Below are positions 9,961-20,422 of a DNA stretch of 25,475 nt, piece by piece. The notes beneath the pieces were generated by a model, which did no database searches, had not been told where the DNA came from, and worked only from the letters and a program-made list of their open reading frames with translations. Made by a program: the position numbers and the translations under genes. Every line of letters begins with the position of its first letter. Position 1 is the first letter of the stretch. The DNA comes from Syncephalastrum monosporum B8922 (Eukaryota > Mucoromycota > Mucoromycetes > Mucorales > Syncephalastraceae): the NCBI GenBank assembly GCA_000697355.1, contig JNEN01001167.1, forward strand, positions 1-25,475. Direction: 5' to 3'.

Positions 9961-11736
9961 ATGAGCCTGCTGTGGCTTCCCACTCTTCTCTTCCTTTACT
10001 CTGTGCTTGGATCCAAATAGAGGAGGTTCTGTTCTCTAGAGGGACTCGAAGTCAACGCGAAATACAGGACGGAACAGCAAGGCGTATCAAGCATGGCTTA
10101 AGCTGTGAGTTTATATGTGAATATTCCGCAAAAGTAGTCCTTGCTCATGTCTGCATCATAGAGCTTTTTGGTCGTCGACTCCGTGGGAGTAGTCTGCTCG
10201 GTGATGTATGGGACCCATCCGTGCAGTTCATGGAGGTTTGCAAGTCCGCTATAGGATGCTCGATACTTGAGTGGCTGCAGGCTGCTACTCATTGCTTTAA
10301 TAAGTAGAGGTGCGGGGAGAAGCCTCGGTAAGGTAGAGAAAAAATGACAGAGCGACATTGATCATCATTGAAAACACAAATTGCAATGGCTGGTACACAG
10401 TCATAATGTACAGAGTACATTAAGAAAACTACAATGTGCAAGGGGGCAACTCGGCGTGTATCCAAATGTGAGTAAAGTGCAGAAACGCGCATTTATCCAG
10501 CCTATGGTTTCTATCACGTGCTGATGTATCCGTACCTGAGATGTCTGAACATATTTCTGCACCTATTCCGACGTCTAAAAATTGCTTCGTTACCCGTCGT
10601 AGATATGGACTCGGATGTACCCAAAAGACTCCTGCTGATGCACTCGTATTGCTGATTCTTGTATCAGCTATAAGTACCGCTGGGCGCACTGGTTGATATG
10701 GTAACCCGATGTTGCAAAAGTGACAAACACCCGAAGCAGAGTTATACATGCCGGACAGGAGGACTGTGGAGGACACATACAGAGACATTGTTACCGCAGC
10801 GCACATGCGCCATACCTAGTCAGACGCGTGACGAAGCGATAAGATATGAAGAACAACGCGGACCTTCGGAAGAACAATGGAAAAGAATGATATGCATGAC
10901 GCAGACAATACAGATTGCTTTCCCTACCCACTGGATAAGCTACAGCACCCAGGGATGTGTCGTATAATTTATATTTCGAACATAAACATGGTATTTCTTG
11001 ACTCACAGAGAGCTAGTCTCTGTGAATAGCTCTGTGAAACTGACCTTCAGTTGGCTAATCTGTTAAAGCACACGTGCCCTTTTGATCTAATGTGTACTCG
11101 GCTACATATACGTAGGACTAAAACAAGCGTCACGTCTAAGTTCACTGTCGAGTACACGTAAACGAAGAAAGAGACAAAAGGGTCGGGCTGCAGCATCAGA
11201 CGATATGATTGTGGGACTGAACAATCTATTTAGAACACGAAAGAACACGTACAATGACTTATTGTGGCTGAAATATCCTGATAAAATCAAAAGGATGAAT
11301 ATGTTACATAATGTGTCGTTAGTCCTCAATGTGTGCATAAAAATGCAGGAGGGCGGAAGTTATTTTCTGGTGGCGCCCACGCCAGCACGAGAGCGCCAAG
11401 GAAAAGTCCGAAGCCATGCGCCACACTACCTGACATCCTTATGAATACAATATATTATATAACTTTGCTACTTTTTCTTTTCCACAAAAGTTTGATCCGA
11501 CCAGTGTCATGGGTAGTAGGTGATCTGCGGAAAGGGGGGAAGAGCAGTGACAATTACGTCAAAAAGACACAGGATGGAAGTAAAGAGTACGTCATTGGCT
11601 CGAATTTTTTTTTTTTTACAAAAAAAGGACAGCAGCAGTGAAACAGTCGACAGCGTGATACAAGAGCGTTCGTATAAAAACGGATGGGCATTTTTTCTCT
11701 CCCGCTTCACTCTTCTCAGTTTTATTTCTCGAAAAA
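9961..11736. other. Intergenic region without a convincing gene
   Basis: Several ORFs of 60-125 codons overlap on both strands but lack motifs, splice context or coding bias. Two short perfect dyads are present: TAATGTAC-AGA-GTACATTA at 10404-10422 and CACAGAGA-GCTAG-TCTCTGTG at 11004-11024. The last 60-70 bases (TATA-like box at 11673, then a CT-rich tract) form the probable promoter and leader of the Pmp3 gene. A T-run/A-run lies at 11605-11626. Confidence 0.55.
11673..11680 (+). promoter_or_regulatory. TATA-like box of the Pmp3 gene
   Basis: TATAAAAA lies 57 bp before the final A-rich ATG context (GAAAAAATGG) and is followed by a TCTCTCCCGCTTCACTCTTC pyrimidine tract, a typical fungal core promoter and start region. 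Confidence 0.5.
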
Positions 11737-12030
11737 ATGGTTGGCGACTGCTGTCTTATTATCATTATTCTGCTGCTTCCGCCTCTTGGCGTTTTTCTCA
11801 TGCGCGGGTGCCACGCTGATTTCTGGATCAACCTGTAAGCGTCGTTTTTTGAGGAGAAAATATAGAGTAGCCAACTTACAAACTCGAACACCACCAGGTG
11901 CTTGACCTTCCTAGGCTACTTACCTGGTCACTTGCACGCATTTTACCTGATGGTTAAGAGACGCGAGGAGCATGCTGAGGGCCGCGGCGTACAGCAAGCA
12001 CCGGCTGGTTATGGCGCTGTGCCTCAGTGA
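11737..12030 (+). CDS. PMP3: Pmp3/UPF0057 family small membrane proteolipid, 2 exons
   Basis: Small two-helix membrane protein. Yeast Pmp3 affects plasma-membrane potential and salt or cation tolerance. Exons 11737-11834 and 11898-12030 with a 63-nt GT-AG intron give 76 aa. The first helix is LIIIILLLPPLGVFLMRG, with the PP-x-x-VFL-x-RG-C signature, followed by CHADFWINL. The second is CLTFLGYLPGHLHAFYLMVK, matching the family pattern of a Gly-Tyr-x-Pro-Gly turn and HAFY. The C-terminal tail is hydrophilic (RREEHAEGRGVQQAPAGYG), longer than Pmp3 itself and closer to the Sna-type relatives. The ATG was chosen for its A-rich context and because it gives the family N-terminus. A stress-responsive role is known for the family and is not shown here. 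Confidence 0.93.
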
Positions 12031-12920
12031 TAGGCGCACGTTATGTTACTCATCTGTATGTACAATATAGCCTATTCTATATACCTATTCCCCTTTCAAA
12101 CAAAGGCATATGTATTCCGCAACATCTGGATGTGTGATTTTGGATGAGTGCCGATTTTCCTGGGTGCGTCATTATTTTGCCGCTTCTGAATAGTGTGGGC
12201 TGCATGCGCAACGTCGCACGAGACACAAGAAATGGATTTCGCGTTGGACTTAGTCCGCATGAATGCCCAAAACAACGCCAAGAGGGATCCCTTTTCAGAG
12301 CGATTAAAGTCCAAGGGTGTCATGACTAACCGGGCTACGCCAGTGATTTCGGGCATAGAAGAGCAGTATTCTAGTAGGTGGCGAGGATCTGTGTATGTAC
12401 AGCAAAAGAAAAAAGAAAAAATGCCTGGTGGTGTGAGGTGCACAATTCATAAACTAATGCAGTATACAGTGCTGTACATACTGTATATGATGATATCAGA
12501 GAAAAACGTGGATCCTGACGCTAAAGTGACAACTGGAATAATTAGATTAGAGCTCAAGTCGACCCTTACTAGGTCGGGAATAAAATGACCAGATTAAGTA
12601 AAATCATGGGCGACAGTTGTTCGTATATCACTGTCACGCGTCACCGTTTAACAAAAGATCCGAAAGGATATGCTCATAGCTCACTTTCATGTAACTTTAT
12701 GTACGTTACTTTTAATTAAATTATTTGACATGTCAACTTAGTCGAGACTTCCCATGGGCTACTTTGTAGGCATGGTACAAGAACTTAAGTCATCAACTGG
12801 AGAGGATCATCCATCAAGACTTTCCTCGAGATGCAGCACGTGCATATGTACAACCGCAGGGGCGATGAAAAGGATGGTATCTTTTAGGTACAATATACAG
12901 ACATAGAGTAGGCAGGCGTA
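12031..12920. other. Intergenic region; one doubtful ORF
   Basis: No recognised gene. A plus-strand ORF (12193-12588) contains a stretch that reads somewhat like coding sequence (DPFSERLKSKGVMTNRATPV), but its ends are lysine-run and low-quality and no splice partner was found. An inverted repeat TATACAGT-N9-ACTGTATA lies at 12463-12487. The 3' UTR of the Pmp3 gene occupies the left end. Confidence 0.45.
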
Positions 12921-13541
12921 CTACGCCATGGGACGACAATGGAACTTGAGGTTGAGACCAATGCGAGCGCAGGCGTCGTGATAGGACTGAAAATGAGCGT
13001 GGACGCGCGGGAGTTGGTGGATGAGGGCCACAAAAGTGGTGAGGAGGCAGCCGTTGTCTGCATCGACATAACCTACTTCGAACATGATGGCCAGCTCCTC
13101 TTCGGTCTTGGGCAGCGTGCCGGGATAGTCGAGGAGCTCAGCGAGGGTGTCTTCCTCAAGGAGCTGAGGACTATCGTTGCTTGGAAAAAAAGCGGGAGGA
13201 GGAGGCTGGCGAGAGACAATGACGCTATCACGCATGTCGTCGAGTTCAGGACTTTGAACACGTCCCGTAATGATCTCGGCACTGACATTCTCGTGCTGGC
13301 TCAGCATCGGATTAATGACTTGGTCTCTGTAAACGCGGCTTAACCCAGGCACAGGGAATTGAATGAGGACGCACGGTTTGAGTCCAAGTAGCATAAAGAC
13401 GATTTCGCCGTAGAGAAACGAGTCATCCAAGTCAATTCCTTCCTGCTCCAGTCGAGCTTTGCAGTCGGTGGGAAGATTATGAAAAAAGGCCTGTTCCCGT
13501 GCATAGTACTTGTCGACGAATGGTCGCTGAATACTGGTCAT
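12921..13541 (-). CDS. Unrecognised 206-aa protein
   Basis: Single-exon ORF starting MTSIQRPFVDKYYAREQAFF at 13541 and ending FHCRPMA at 12921. The reading frame is open up to 13706, but the upstream part crosses an A/T homopolymer and encodes a Phe-run, so the internal Met is the better start. Features visible: a hydrophobic segment YGEIVFMLLGLKPCVLIQF near residues 44-62, a proline run (SRQPPPPAFF) near the middle, an acidic leucine-rich segment LLEEDTLAELLDY, and a C-terminal Cys/His-containing stretch (HAHFQSYHDACARIGLNLKF). There is no signal peptide and no catalytic motif I recognise. Coding bias is good across the ORF, and the antisense ORF over the same bases is a shadow. It may be a lineage-specific fungal protein. 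Confidence 0.65.
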   Translation of the reverse strand: MTSIQRPFVDKYYAREQAFFHNLPTDCKARLEQEGIDLDDSFLYGEIVFMLLGLKPCVLIQFPVPGLSRVYRDQVINPMLSQHENVSAEIITGRVQSPELDDMRDSVIVSRQPPPPAFFPSNDSPQLLEEDTLAELLDYPGTLPKTEEELAIMFEVGYVDADNGCLLTTFVALIHQLPRVHAHFQSYHDACARIGLNLKFHCRPMA

Positions 13542-15520
13542 GCTGTCACCAGTTACAAAAATTAAAAAAAAAAAATTTTTTTTTTCTGAACTGGAAGCAG
13601 GCAAAAGGTTAAGCGACGGGTAATGGCTACCACTGCCACCGCAAGATGGAGAATCCTTGCTGGTAAATATGAAGGTCAGGGAATAAGCTATTAATAATGA
13701 GACCAAGCTTTAGCTGGCTTTCCTTACTTTCTCCAGCGATTAACGTTGTTCACGCCTCTAGAAAAAAGGCCACATGCACCACACATTGGTCGTTGAGCCG
13801 CCCTTTAGTACGTATGGAGACTTGAAATATATTTCTTTTCGCGCTTGAACATGCAGACATAGATCAAGTTCATTTAACTTAAACTTTCTGGCTGACGCTG
13901 GAGCAGCATAGCTGATTTTTTTTTTTGGCCGCTCGTGTAGCACGTAGCATGGACTGAGCTGTTTAATATGCACACCGTCTCCTCTACATAAGCATGATAA
14001 CTCACACAACCATCACATATTATTTGTTTGCATCTCAAGTGTATATATCACTGAGTAGACTTAGAGTCTAAAGTACAATTACTGTGGTTCGTAAGGACTC
14101 CCACAAGCACGAAAGTAGTCGTGTAGTGCGAAACTCACAGTACACACCGGTCTATGGCTTATGATAACGTCAGAATCCACTTCCTGGGCAAGGTTGGTCC
14201 GCTCACTATGCTCTATCAGCGAAGCATATGGTCTATAGGTGTCCCTACCAAGTATCTTCTTTCGTCAGGTACGCCTTGTCGGCACTTTTAACTCGTACCT
14301 CAAATTCAACAGAGCTTAACAGACGAGCAAGAGGAAGCTAGTCCGAATCACACGATTTTTACGCTGCCACTTCTGACAATGATAGTCTATACTCGCCACG
14401 ACATGCAGCTAAATAGAGAGAAATGTTATTCCTCATTGAACATGTTCCTATTAAAATCTATACATGGATCATGTGTGTGTCAGCATTTATTTTGACGCGG
14501 TGTTGTACAGCATGGCGCTTGAATTTCTCTTCGGCGCATCAGACGGGCCTCGGGCTTTGAACCGCCGTGCAGAATAATGTATGTATCTTTATTGTTTACT
14601 TTGGCTTCGATCTGATCCGAGGCGTTGGCAATGATACCAATGGAAGTCACCCCGACAGCAGGCTATGAGCATTGTCCATTTCTAAGCGGATATCCGGCAA
14701 ATGGCCAGTCTGCTGTTATTGATGCGTTTCCCGCGTTTTGTAGAAAATGATTGACAAAAGTGAATCAGACAAAAAAGACTGTCTATGAGCGAACCACATA
14801 GTCTTTAACAGACTGCTAGATTGCTTTATTGACAAGCAAGCATCGCATATGACACAAGAATGACAAGGCTCGTTCTTGGCAATCACCCACGGGGCAGTAC
14901 CGCCAAGTGCCGCCGCTAGACTTTTAACCGTTCTAGCTAGTATGGTATGTTCTGGTACTTGGTGCCGAGAATATTGTCAGCTTTGTCGCATCCACTGACA
15001 GACAGCTCGGCACCCATCGATTACCAGGTATAATACATATTAGGTAAATAAAAATGGTAGGCTGCTGTATCTTAAAAGAGAGTAACAGGTATGTACTTAC
15101 ATAATTGCATATTTATCATTCTGGTTTATTTCAACGACAGATATTTCACAGTACGATCGACCAACCTGCGTCTGTTTCATCTTGCCTGAAACCGGTCAGA
15201 AAACATAAGCGCCCTCACTGGTAGTTGAATCTTCTCTAACATAGATAAACCTTTCAAGCGGATAAGTGGTCATGAGATTGAAGTAGGAGAAGAACGGGGA
15301 AAAGATATACCTGACAGATCTCCATCATATTTACAGGTCTGTGCGCCTTAGAAGAGTAAAGAGATTAACGGGTGACGGCGATGGAGAAACGATTCCCCGG
15401 TAATCGACGCGAGCCAAACTCTCAGCTCCTAATCCGACCGCTTTTTTTTTTTTACCCTTTTTGATACTCTGTACCATAATTCACTTTCTGTAATATACAC
15501 AAATATCCACATCCATATTG
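13542..15520. other. Intergenic region without a convincing gene
   Basis: The left end is the probable promoter of the 206-aa gene and includes A12 followed directly by T10 (13564-13585), a perfect A/T palindrome beginning 22 bp upstream of its ATG. The remainder has only short ORFs. A 46-codon plus-strand ORF starting near 14154 lacks a continuation. The right end leads into the transcription factor gene and has a T-run at 15441-15452. Confidence 0.55.
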
Positions 15521-18500
15521 ATGGCTGAAAACGCCCATGAAGGCTCGCCTCCTGACGACAAGAAACGACTTCGAACCTCTCGTGCATGGTACGTCTCTTA
15601 TTGTCTTGCTTGATTCCATCGATCAACCTTTCCCTTTCCCTCTGCCTTATAATGGAACAGCGATTTCTGCAGACGGAAAAAGGTCAAGTGCCACTTTGAA
15701 CCCGGAAACCCTTGTGCCAATTGCATCTCATACAATGTCACCTGCGAATTTACGGACGGGCAAGTCCAAATAAAAGCTGTTGCGACTATGTATATTGACC
15801 CTTTGTATCATGAACAGAACCAAGAAACGCGGACCACCGAAAGGGTACGTAGAAATGCCCAAGGGATAGCAACAGGGACGTGTATATATATACATATATA
15901 TATATAACCTTATGAGCTAGATACATTGACGCACTCGAGAAGCGGATACGCACCATTGAGGGCATCTTAAACAAAGACTCAGCGGACATAAATACATCCA
16001 ATGCGGGCCGTCAGCTTCCGAGTCCCTTTGCATGTTTTGCACCGCCATTTGCAAAAAAAGACGAGCAGCACAGACAAAATATGGCTCGGATGCATAAGCG
16101 ACAACAGGGCGCATCGGCTGATCGTGTGCGCTATCTCGGTGACTTGTCTGCACTCCAGTTGTTTCGAGATAAACTCAAGCTCGGGGGTGAGCAAGACAAC
16201 CTTGGCGAGCATCGCATACACAAGTTTGGCCGCGACGTTGTGTTGCTCGAGAACGAAAAAGACGATCACGACAAGACACTGGCCATCCCGTCCGACTTTA
16301 CGCACGGCTGTGGCTATTGGATCTACATCACGACCGGAGTGGATCGTCATACGAGTGACCGTTTATTGAAAATGTAAGGTTCAGGGTGTAGATGGCTGAG
16401 GTGTTATGCGTGCGGGTCACTGACAAGGATGTTTGTAGTTATTTCGCCAATATCCACCCTGTGCTTCCTGTGGTCGATAAGGCTGAATTCCTCAAACAAT
16501 ACCGTGACCAAGTCGACACGTACCCGCCGGCTGATCTGCTGAATGCCATGTTTGGTGCTGCAGCGCGCTTTGTTGAGACGGAAGCTCAGCAGCAACGCAC
16601 CAAGGCTGGTGGCGGCTTTGTCGCGCCGGATCATGTATGGGACGTCCCCAAGGGCTACAGCGACCAGTTCTTTGATCGAGCCATGCAACTTTTATCCAAC
16701 ACAGCTACAGAAATTCACATATCCAAAGTCCAGAGTGTCATCCTTATTTACAACCACAGTCGGCATCTTGACTCAAAATCATCGGCATGTTGGCTTCTTG
16801 GTGGCATTGTAAGTGGAATGGCTGTGCTTTTTCGATATTCAGTGTTTTGTATACTGACCTCGCACATCACATCATAGGCCATCCGTATGGTAAATTTGGG
16901 AAAGCGTATGGTGAATAGGAATATCGAACTCAGTGAATGCATAGGCACAAGGCGTCGGGTTAAACCGTAATTGCGAGGAGTGGGACATACCTGAGAGCGA
17001 AAAGCAGATGAGAAAACGAATATGGTGGTCTCTGCATGTCACCGACCGGTTCCAGTCCGCTTCGCTTGGCCGACCCATCTCAATTCACGAGGAGGACAAC
17101 GACGTGGCATACCCCGATCCAGCAGCAACCTGGCGCGAGGTCCTCGACGAACCAAGCGAAAACGACACAGCTCAGCCGCGGTTCCCCTCAGCGTCGTATC
17201 GCCCTGAGGATACGCCGCTGGACGACAAGGTCGAGATATATCAGCTTTTTATCCAACTTGTGAAGCTTTCTGAAATCCTTGGTCGGATCCTGCAGGGCTT
17301 GTACACGCCAAAGGCACGCAAGCTTGGCTCTACCCAAGGAAGTGATGCGGTCGTCACGCGGCTGGATCATGAGCTGACGGAGTGGCGATTTGCCTTTCCC
17401 AAGGAACTGGAACGGGCCAACTTTGCTGACTTTGACGAAGCCAAAGGGTATCTTGCACCCACGGTTGGTAAGCGAACACGCACATGCGCTCATGATAGAG
17501 AGAAAGCGGACAAAGTGACTCATACGCTGGGTCAGCATCGATGTTGTTATGCTACTTTAGCCTTCTGATTTTGCTCCACCGGCCGTTTATCGAGCACACG
17601 GATGCGAATGGCAACAAGAAGCGACCTCTCTATTCTTCGTTTCGAATCGGTACGAGTGCAGCGACGCGTGGCATGCGGATAGCCTGCAACATGATGCCGC
17701 GCGACTTTCTGATGTTTCCCTACTCCTTCAGCCTGTACCCAGTGCTCCAATGCTGTCTCATCCACATGCACAACACGAAAAATAAGGATGCCCGGATTTC
17801 TGCCCCCGCACGCTCGGATCTGCGGAAAGCCATTGCGCTTGTGGAACGGTTACGCGACATGTCGAGCAACGCCGACCGTTTATGGAAATTGCTCCAGATC
17901 GTGCTTAGCTCCTTGGACATCCAGATTGATCGACAGCATGAAAACAGGAGCAGCCATTCCTCGCCCATTCAGCAGCGAAGTACGGCGAATGGGGCGACGA
18001 GCATGACGACGGCCCCCATGTCGGACGTCGGTCGAGGCTCACCCCACAGTCAGCGTATGCTGAGCGACGGCATGCCGGCTTGGCCCCTGCCACCGCCTCC
18101 GCCTCCGCCTGCGCCTGCGCCTGCCGAAACTGTGTTGTATTCCTCCCCGTCACCGACCACCAGTGCAGGCGAAGCATTCACGCTCAAGCAGTTTGGTTTT
18201 GATACCCCGGGCGACCCAAGCACACTCGACCCTATGCTCCAAGACACATCAGCCTTCTCCACTCTCGAGGCTCTGCCTCCACTTCCTATTTACCAATACA
18301 ATGACAATAGCAGCCATACGACTAATACTACGACCGCTACCACACCCACTCAAGCGCAGGTGATGTACAACATACCCTTCAACGACTCCTCATCATCACA
18401 AAATGGCTTTGCCGGTATCCCTTACGATGATGCCACCGTATTTCGGAACAATCCAGATAATCCTTTGTGGAGCATGCCGTCTTCTATGGATCTGTCCGAG

Positions 18501-18611
18501 TGGAACGAGTGGACCCAGCGTCTGCAGCCACCTGCCAATGGCGCCGCCGCCGTAGCAGCAGCAGCAGCAGCGGCGGCGGCTTCCCGCACTTGGTCAGGTC
18601 ATCAGATCTGA
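15521..18611 (+). CDS. Zn2Cys6 (Gal4-type) transcription factor with fungal-specific TF domain, 8 exons
   Basis: Predicted nuclear DNA-binding regulator. Exons 15521-15588, 15661-15763, 15825-15844, 15921-16373, 16439-16808, 16878-16889, 16945-17467 and 17536-18611 give 874 aa in consistent phase. The zinc cluster spans residues 23-51 as CDFCRRKKVKC then CANCISYNVTC (C-x2-C-x6-C-x7-C-x2-C-x6-C), followed by KRGPPKGYIDALEKRIRTIE, a linker and short coiled coil. The fungal-specific domain (PF04082 type) starts near YFANIHPVLPVVDKAEF at 216 and includes AIRMAQGVGLNRNCEEW, RKRIWWSLHVTDRFQSASLG and LLCYFSLLILLHRPFIE. The C-terminus is low-complexity: a proline run near 700, Asn/Thr/Ser-rich stretches, and an alanine run near 852-866, typical of activation regions. 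Exon 6 has only 12 nt. The splice at 15764-15824 is the least certain. Target genes cannot be read from sequence. Confidence 0.92.
15883..15906. repeat. (TA)n microsatellite in intron 3 of the transcription factor
   Basis: An imperfect TA repeat interrupted by one C lies inside the 76-nt intron 15845-15920. Confidence 0.8.
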
Positions 18612-18695
18612 AAAACTGAAAAAGGTTAAAAAAGCATCAAAGCAAAACCAAATGTATATCAAGGCATGTAGTTTATCATCCTCGTGCGCTGCACT

Positions 18696-19244
18696 TTATA
18701 TAAAATAAAAGACAGCCCAGCTCATAGCACACGCCAGCGCAGGGCGATGCAATGCAGCTGCCGCACTGTGTTCCTGGTATGAGGGTTGTAGAGTCTTCCC
18801 CGTAGCTAGAGGGAGCGGGTATGAATCAAAGAGAGTGTCCTCCTTTTCTGGCTTTGTACTTGGCACACTGGCGGCCTTGGCCTTTTGTGTCTGCAGTGGT
18901 TGAGGCTGCCAGGGTTGAGAAGACACGGAGTGTAACAGCATACTATCGTCATTTTTATCATCCTCGTCGTCATCGTCATCGTCGTCGAAGTCTTCTTCAT
19001 CCTGTTGTGGGGGCATTACGGCCCAGTCGTCCTCATCGTCTTGGATGCGAGAGGCTGGGGTCAAGAGGTCCATAGCATCGTCGACGTCCTCTTCTTCCTC
19101 GGGTTGCTGCAAAACTGCTTGCCACTCATCGTCGTCGAGCTGAGCGGTCAGCCAATCCAAGTCCTCTTCTTCCTCCTCCTCGTCTATCAGCGCAGCATAG
19201 GCGACTACGATACCCACGAGCAGCAAGAACAAGATGGGACGCAT
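18696..19244 (-). CDS. Secreted or lumenal acidic protein, unrecognised
   Basis: 182-aa ORF. The N-terminus MRPILFLLLVGIVVAYAALI is a strong signal-peptide candidate, with cleavage plausible near AYA-A. It is followed at once by an acidic run (DEEEEEEDLDW). Further acidic blocks follow, such as QPEEEEDVDDAMDLL and DEEDFDDDDDDDEDDKNDD, so the mature protein is highly negative and probably disordered, in the style of calcium-binding or chaperone tails. The C-terminal third is Gln/Pro/Ser-rich and ends in a short hydrophobic stretch (CAMSWAVFYFI). A C-terminal intron cannot be excluded. The gene converges on the transcription factor gene, and its stop lies 84 bp from that gene's stop. Function unknown; not similar to a family I can name. 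Confidence 0.6.
   Translation of the reverse strand: MRPILFLLLVGIVVAYAALIDEEEEEEDLDWLTAQLDDDEWQAVLQQPEEEEDVDDAMDLLTPASRIQDDEDDWAVMPPQQDEEDFDDDDDDDEDDKNDDSMLLHSVSSQPWQPQPLQTQKAKAASVPSTKPEKEDTLFDSYPLPLATGKTLQPSYQEHSAAAALHRPALACAMSWAVFYFI
18704..18709 (+). terminator. AATAAA polyadenylation signal of the transcription factor gene
   Basis: The hexamer lies 93 bp after the TGA at 18609-18611 and inside the 3' end of the opposing acidic-protein ORF, so the two transcripts probably overlap at their 3' ends. Confidence 0.5.
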
Positions 19245-19448
19245 CCGATTTAAAAAGAAGAAAGTGGGACGTTCGGATAATTTTTGAGATAAAAAAATTT
19301 AAAAAAAAAAAAATAGAGAAGACCTTTACACATCGTGCTCGAGTACACTTAAGACTACGCAAACCGACGCAAAATGGAAAAAAAACTGCTGGTTCCTGGT
19401 ATTTTTTCTCTGCTTTGGTTAACTCTTCCTTCTGTTTGATGTTCCTTT

Positions 19449-20422
19449 TTACTCGGCTTTTTTAGCAGCCTCTGCTGCAGCACCTTGTTTCTTCTTGTTA
19501 ATCATAGCAAGGGCCTGGCCATAGTATTCCTTTGCCTTGTCATTCGCGACACCACCATATTGAGTGGCCAATTCACGCGCACGGGCCGAGTGCTGTGCAA
19601 CATGCGAATCGACGAGTTCCTTGTTCTGGAGGTATAAGCGGGGCAGGCTGAAGACACCCACCAGAAAGACGCCGACGAGATACTTTGTCGAGATGTATTT
19701 GGCCAAAGTCCATACCACGTAGGAAAGACCGACCGCCCAAGCCGACCGCAAGCTGTCCTCGACAAGAACCAGTCGTGTGATTTGCTGGACCACGGCTTCG
19801 ACAACGTCGACCGTGAGCTGTGCCCCACGGACGACACGATCACGCGGAATGTAAGTCGTTTTGGCGTTGATGCGCGAGGCGTGCGGATGGGTAGGCTCGG
19901 ATTTGCCGGCAAACATGCGTTGACCCTGGCGGTGAGTGTTGACATAGACCCAGTTGAGACCGGTGACAATTGTAAAAAATCCGGCTGCGAGTTGCAGCAC
20001 AGAATAATATTGCGTCAAGATCAGAACAGAGAGGAGGACGACAAAAACACCGGCACTGCGCAGCGGCTTCTCCCACAGGATCAGGGCTTCCAGACGCGCC
20101 TTCATTCGCAGTGCGGGATCTACGTATATACGCAAAGGATGTCGTCACACATAAACACACGTGAATTTCTCCGTTCGCTCCTTTATTCTTTTTGCTTCTT
20201 ACCATCGTTAGCTGCAGTCGTCGCCGAGTCGCTCTTGTTTGTCGTAGGTGGCACGATCGACTCGGCCTCTTTGACTAATGACACGGTTAGTACTCCTTTT
20301 ACATTCTGTATATGATATTGTGGGAACTTGCTTGGCTCGTTGGCGGCAGAGGCGGGCGCAGCGGGCGCGGGAGAGCCGTTGTCGACAGCAGTGCCGTTGA
20401 TGGGTTTCGCTGTGTCAGCCAT
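19449..20422 (-). CDS. Reticulon-like ER membrane-shaping protein, 2 exons
   Basis: Predicted reticulon-domain protein that inserts as wedge-like hairpins and curves tubular endoplasmic reticulum. Exons 20422-20203 and 20119-19449 with an 83-nt intron give 296 aa. The N-terminal 73 residues are Ala/Pro/Ser-rich and cytosolic. The reticulon domain starts RLEALILWEKPLRSAG and contains two long hydrophobic hairpins (about residues 97-133 and 200-232) separated by a hydrophilic loop of about 65 residues. It ends SLPRLYLQNKELVDSHVAQH, the typical post-hairpin segment. The tail ends KKKQGAAAEAAKKAE. A TACTAAC branchpoint-like sequence occurs in exon 1, but no donor gives a valid frame, so it is read as coding. 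Neighbouring genes on both sides lie on the same strand. Confidence 0.85.

Noticed and set aside
10429..10806. 125-codon minus-strand ORF
   Set aside because: No family motif, composition like random AT-rich spacer, and overlapping ORFs of similar quality on the other strand.
12193..12588. 131-codon plus-strand ORF with a locally coding-like stretch
   Set aside because: Only the middle reads well; it contains lysine runs and ends in spacer-like sequence, and no exon partner was found. It could be a relic.
12939..13343. 134-codon plus-strand ORF
   Set aside because: Antisense shadow of the 206-aa gene, which has the better start and bias.
14154..14295. 46-codon plus-strand ORF (MAYDNVRIHFLGKVGP) with a possible second exon near 14330
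   Set aside because: Joining the two parts breaks the frame with the available splice sites; probably chance.
20293..20320. Intron-like signal (GTAAAA, TACTAAC, TTAG) in reticulon exon 1
   Set aside because: The intron would be 28 nt and leaves the wrong frame; no other donor gives the phase needed, so the stretch is read as coding.
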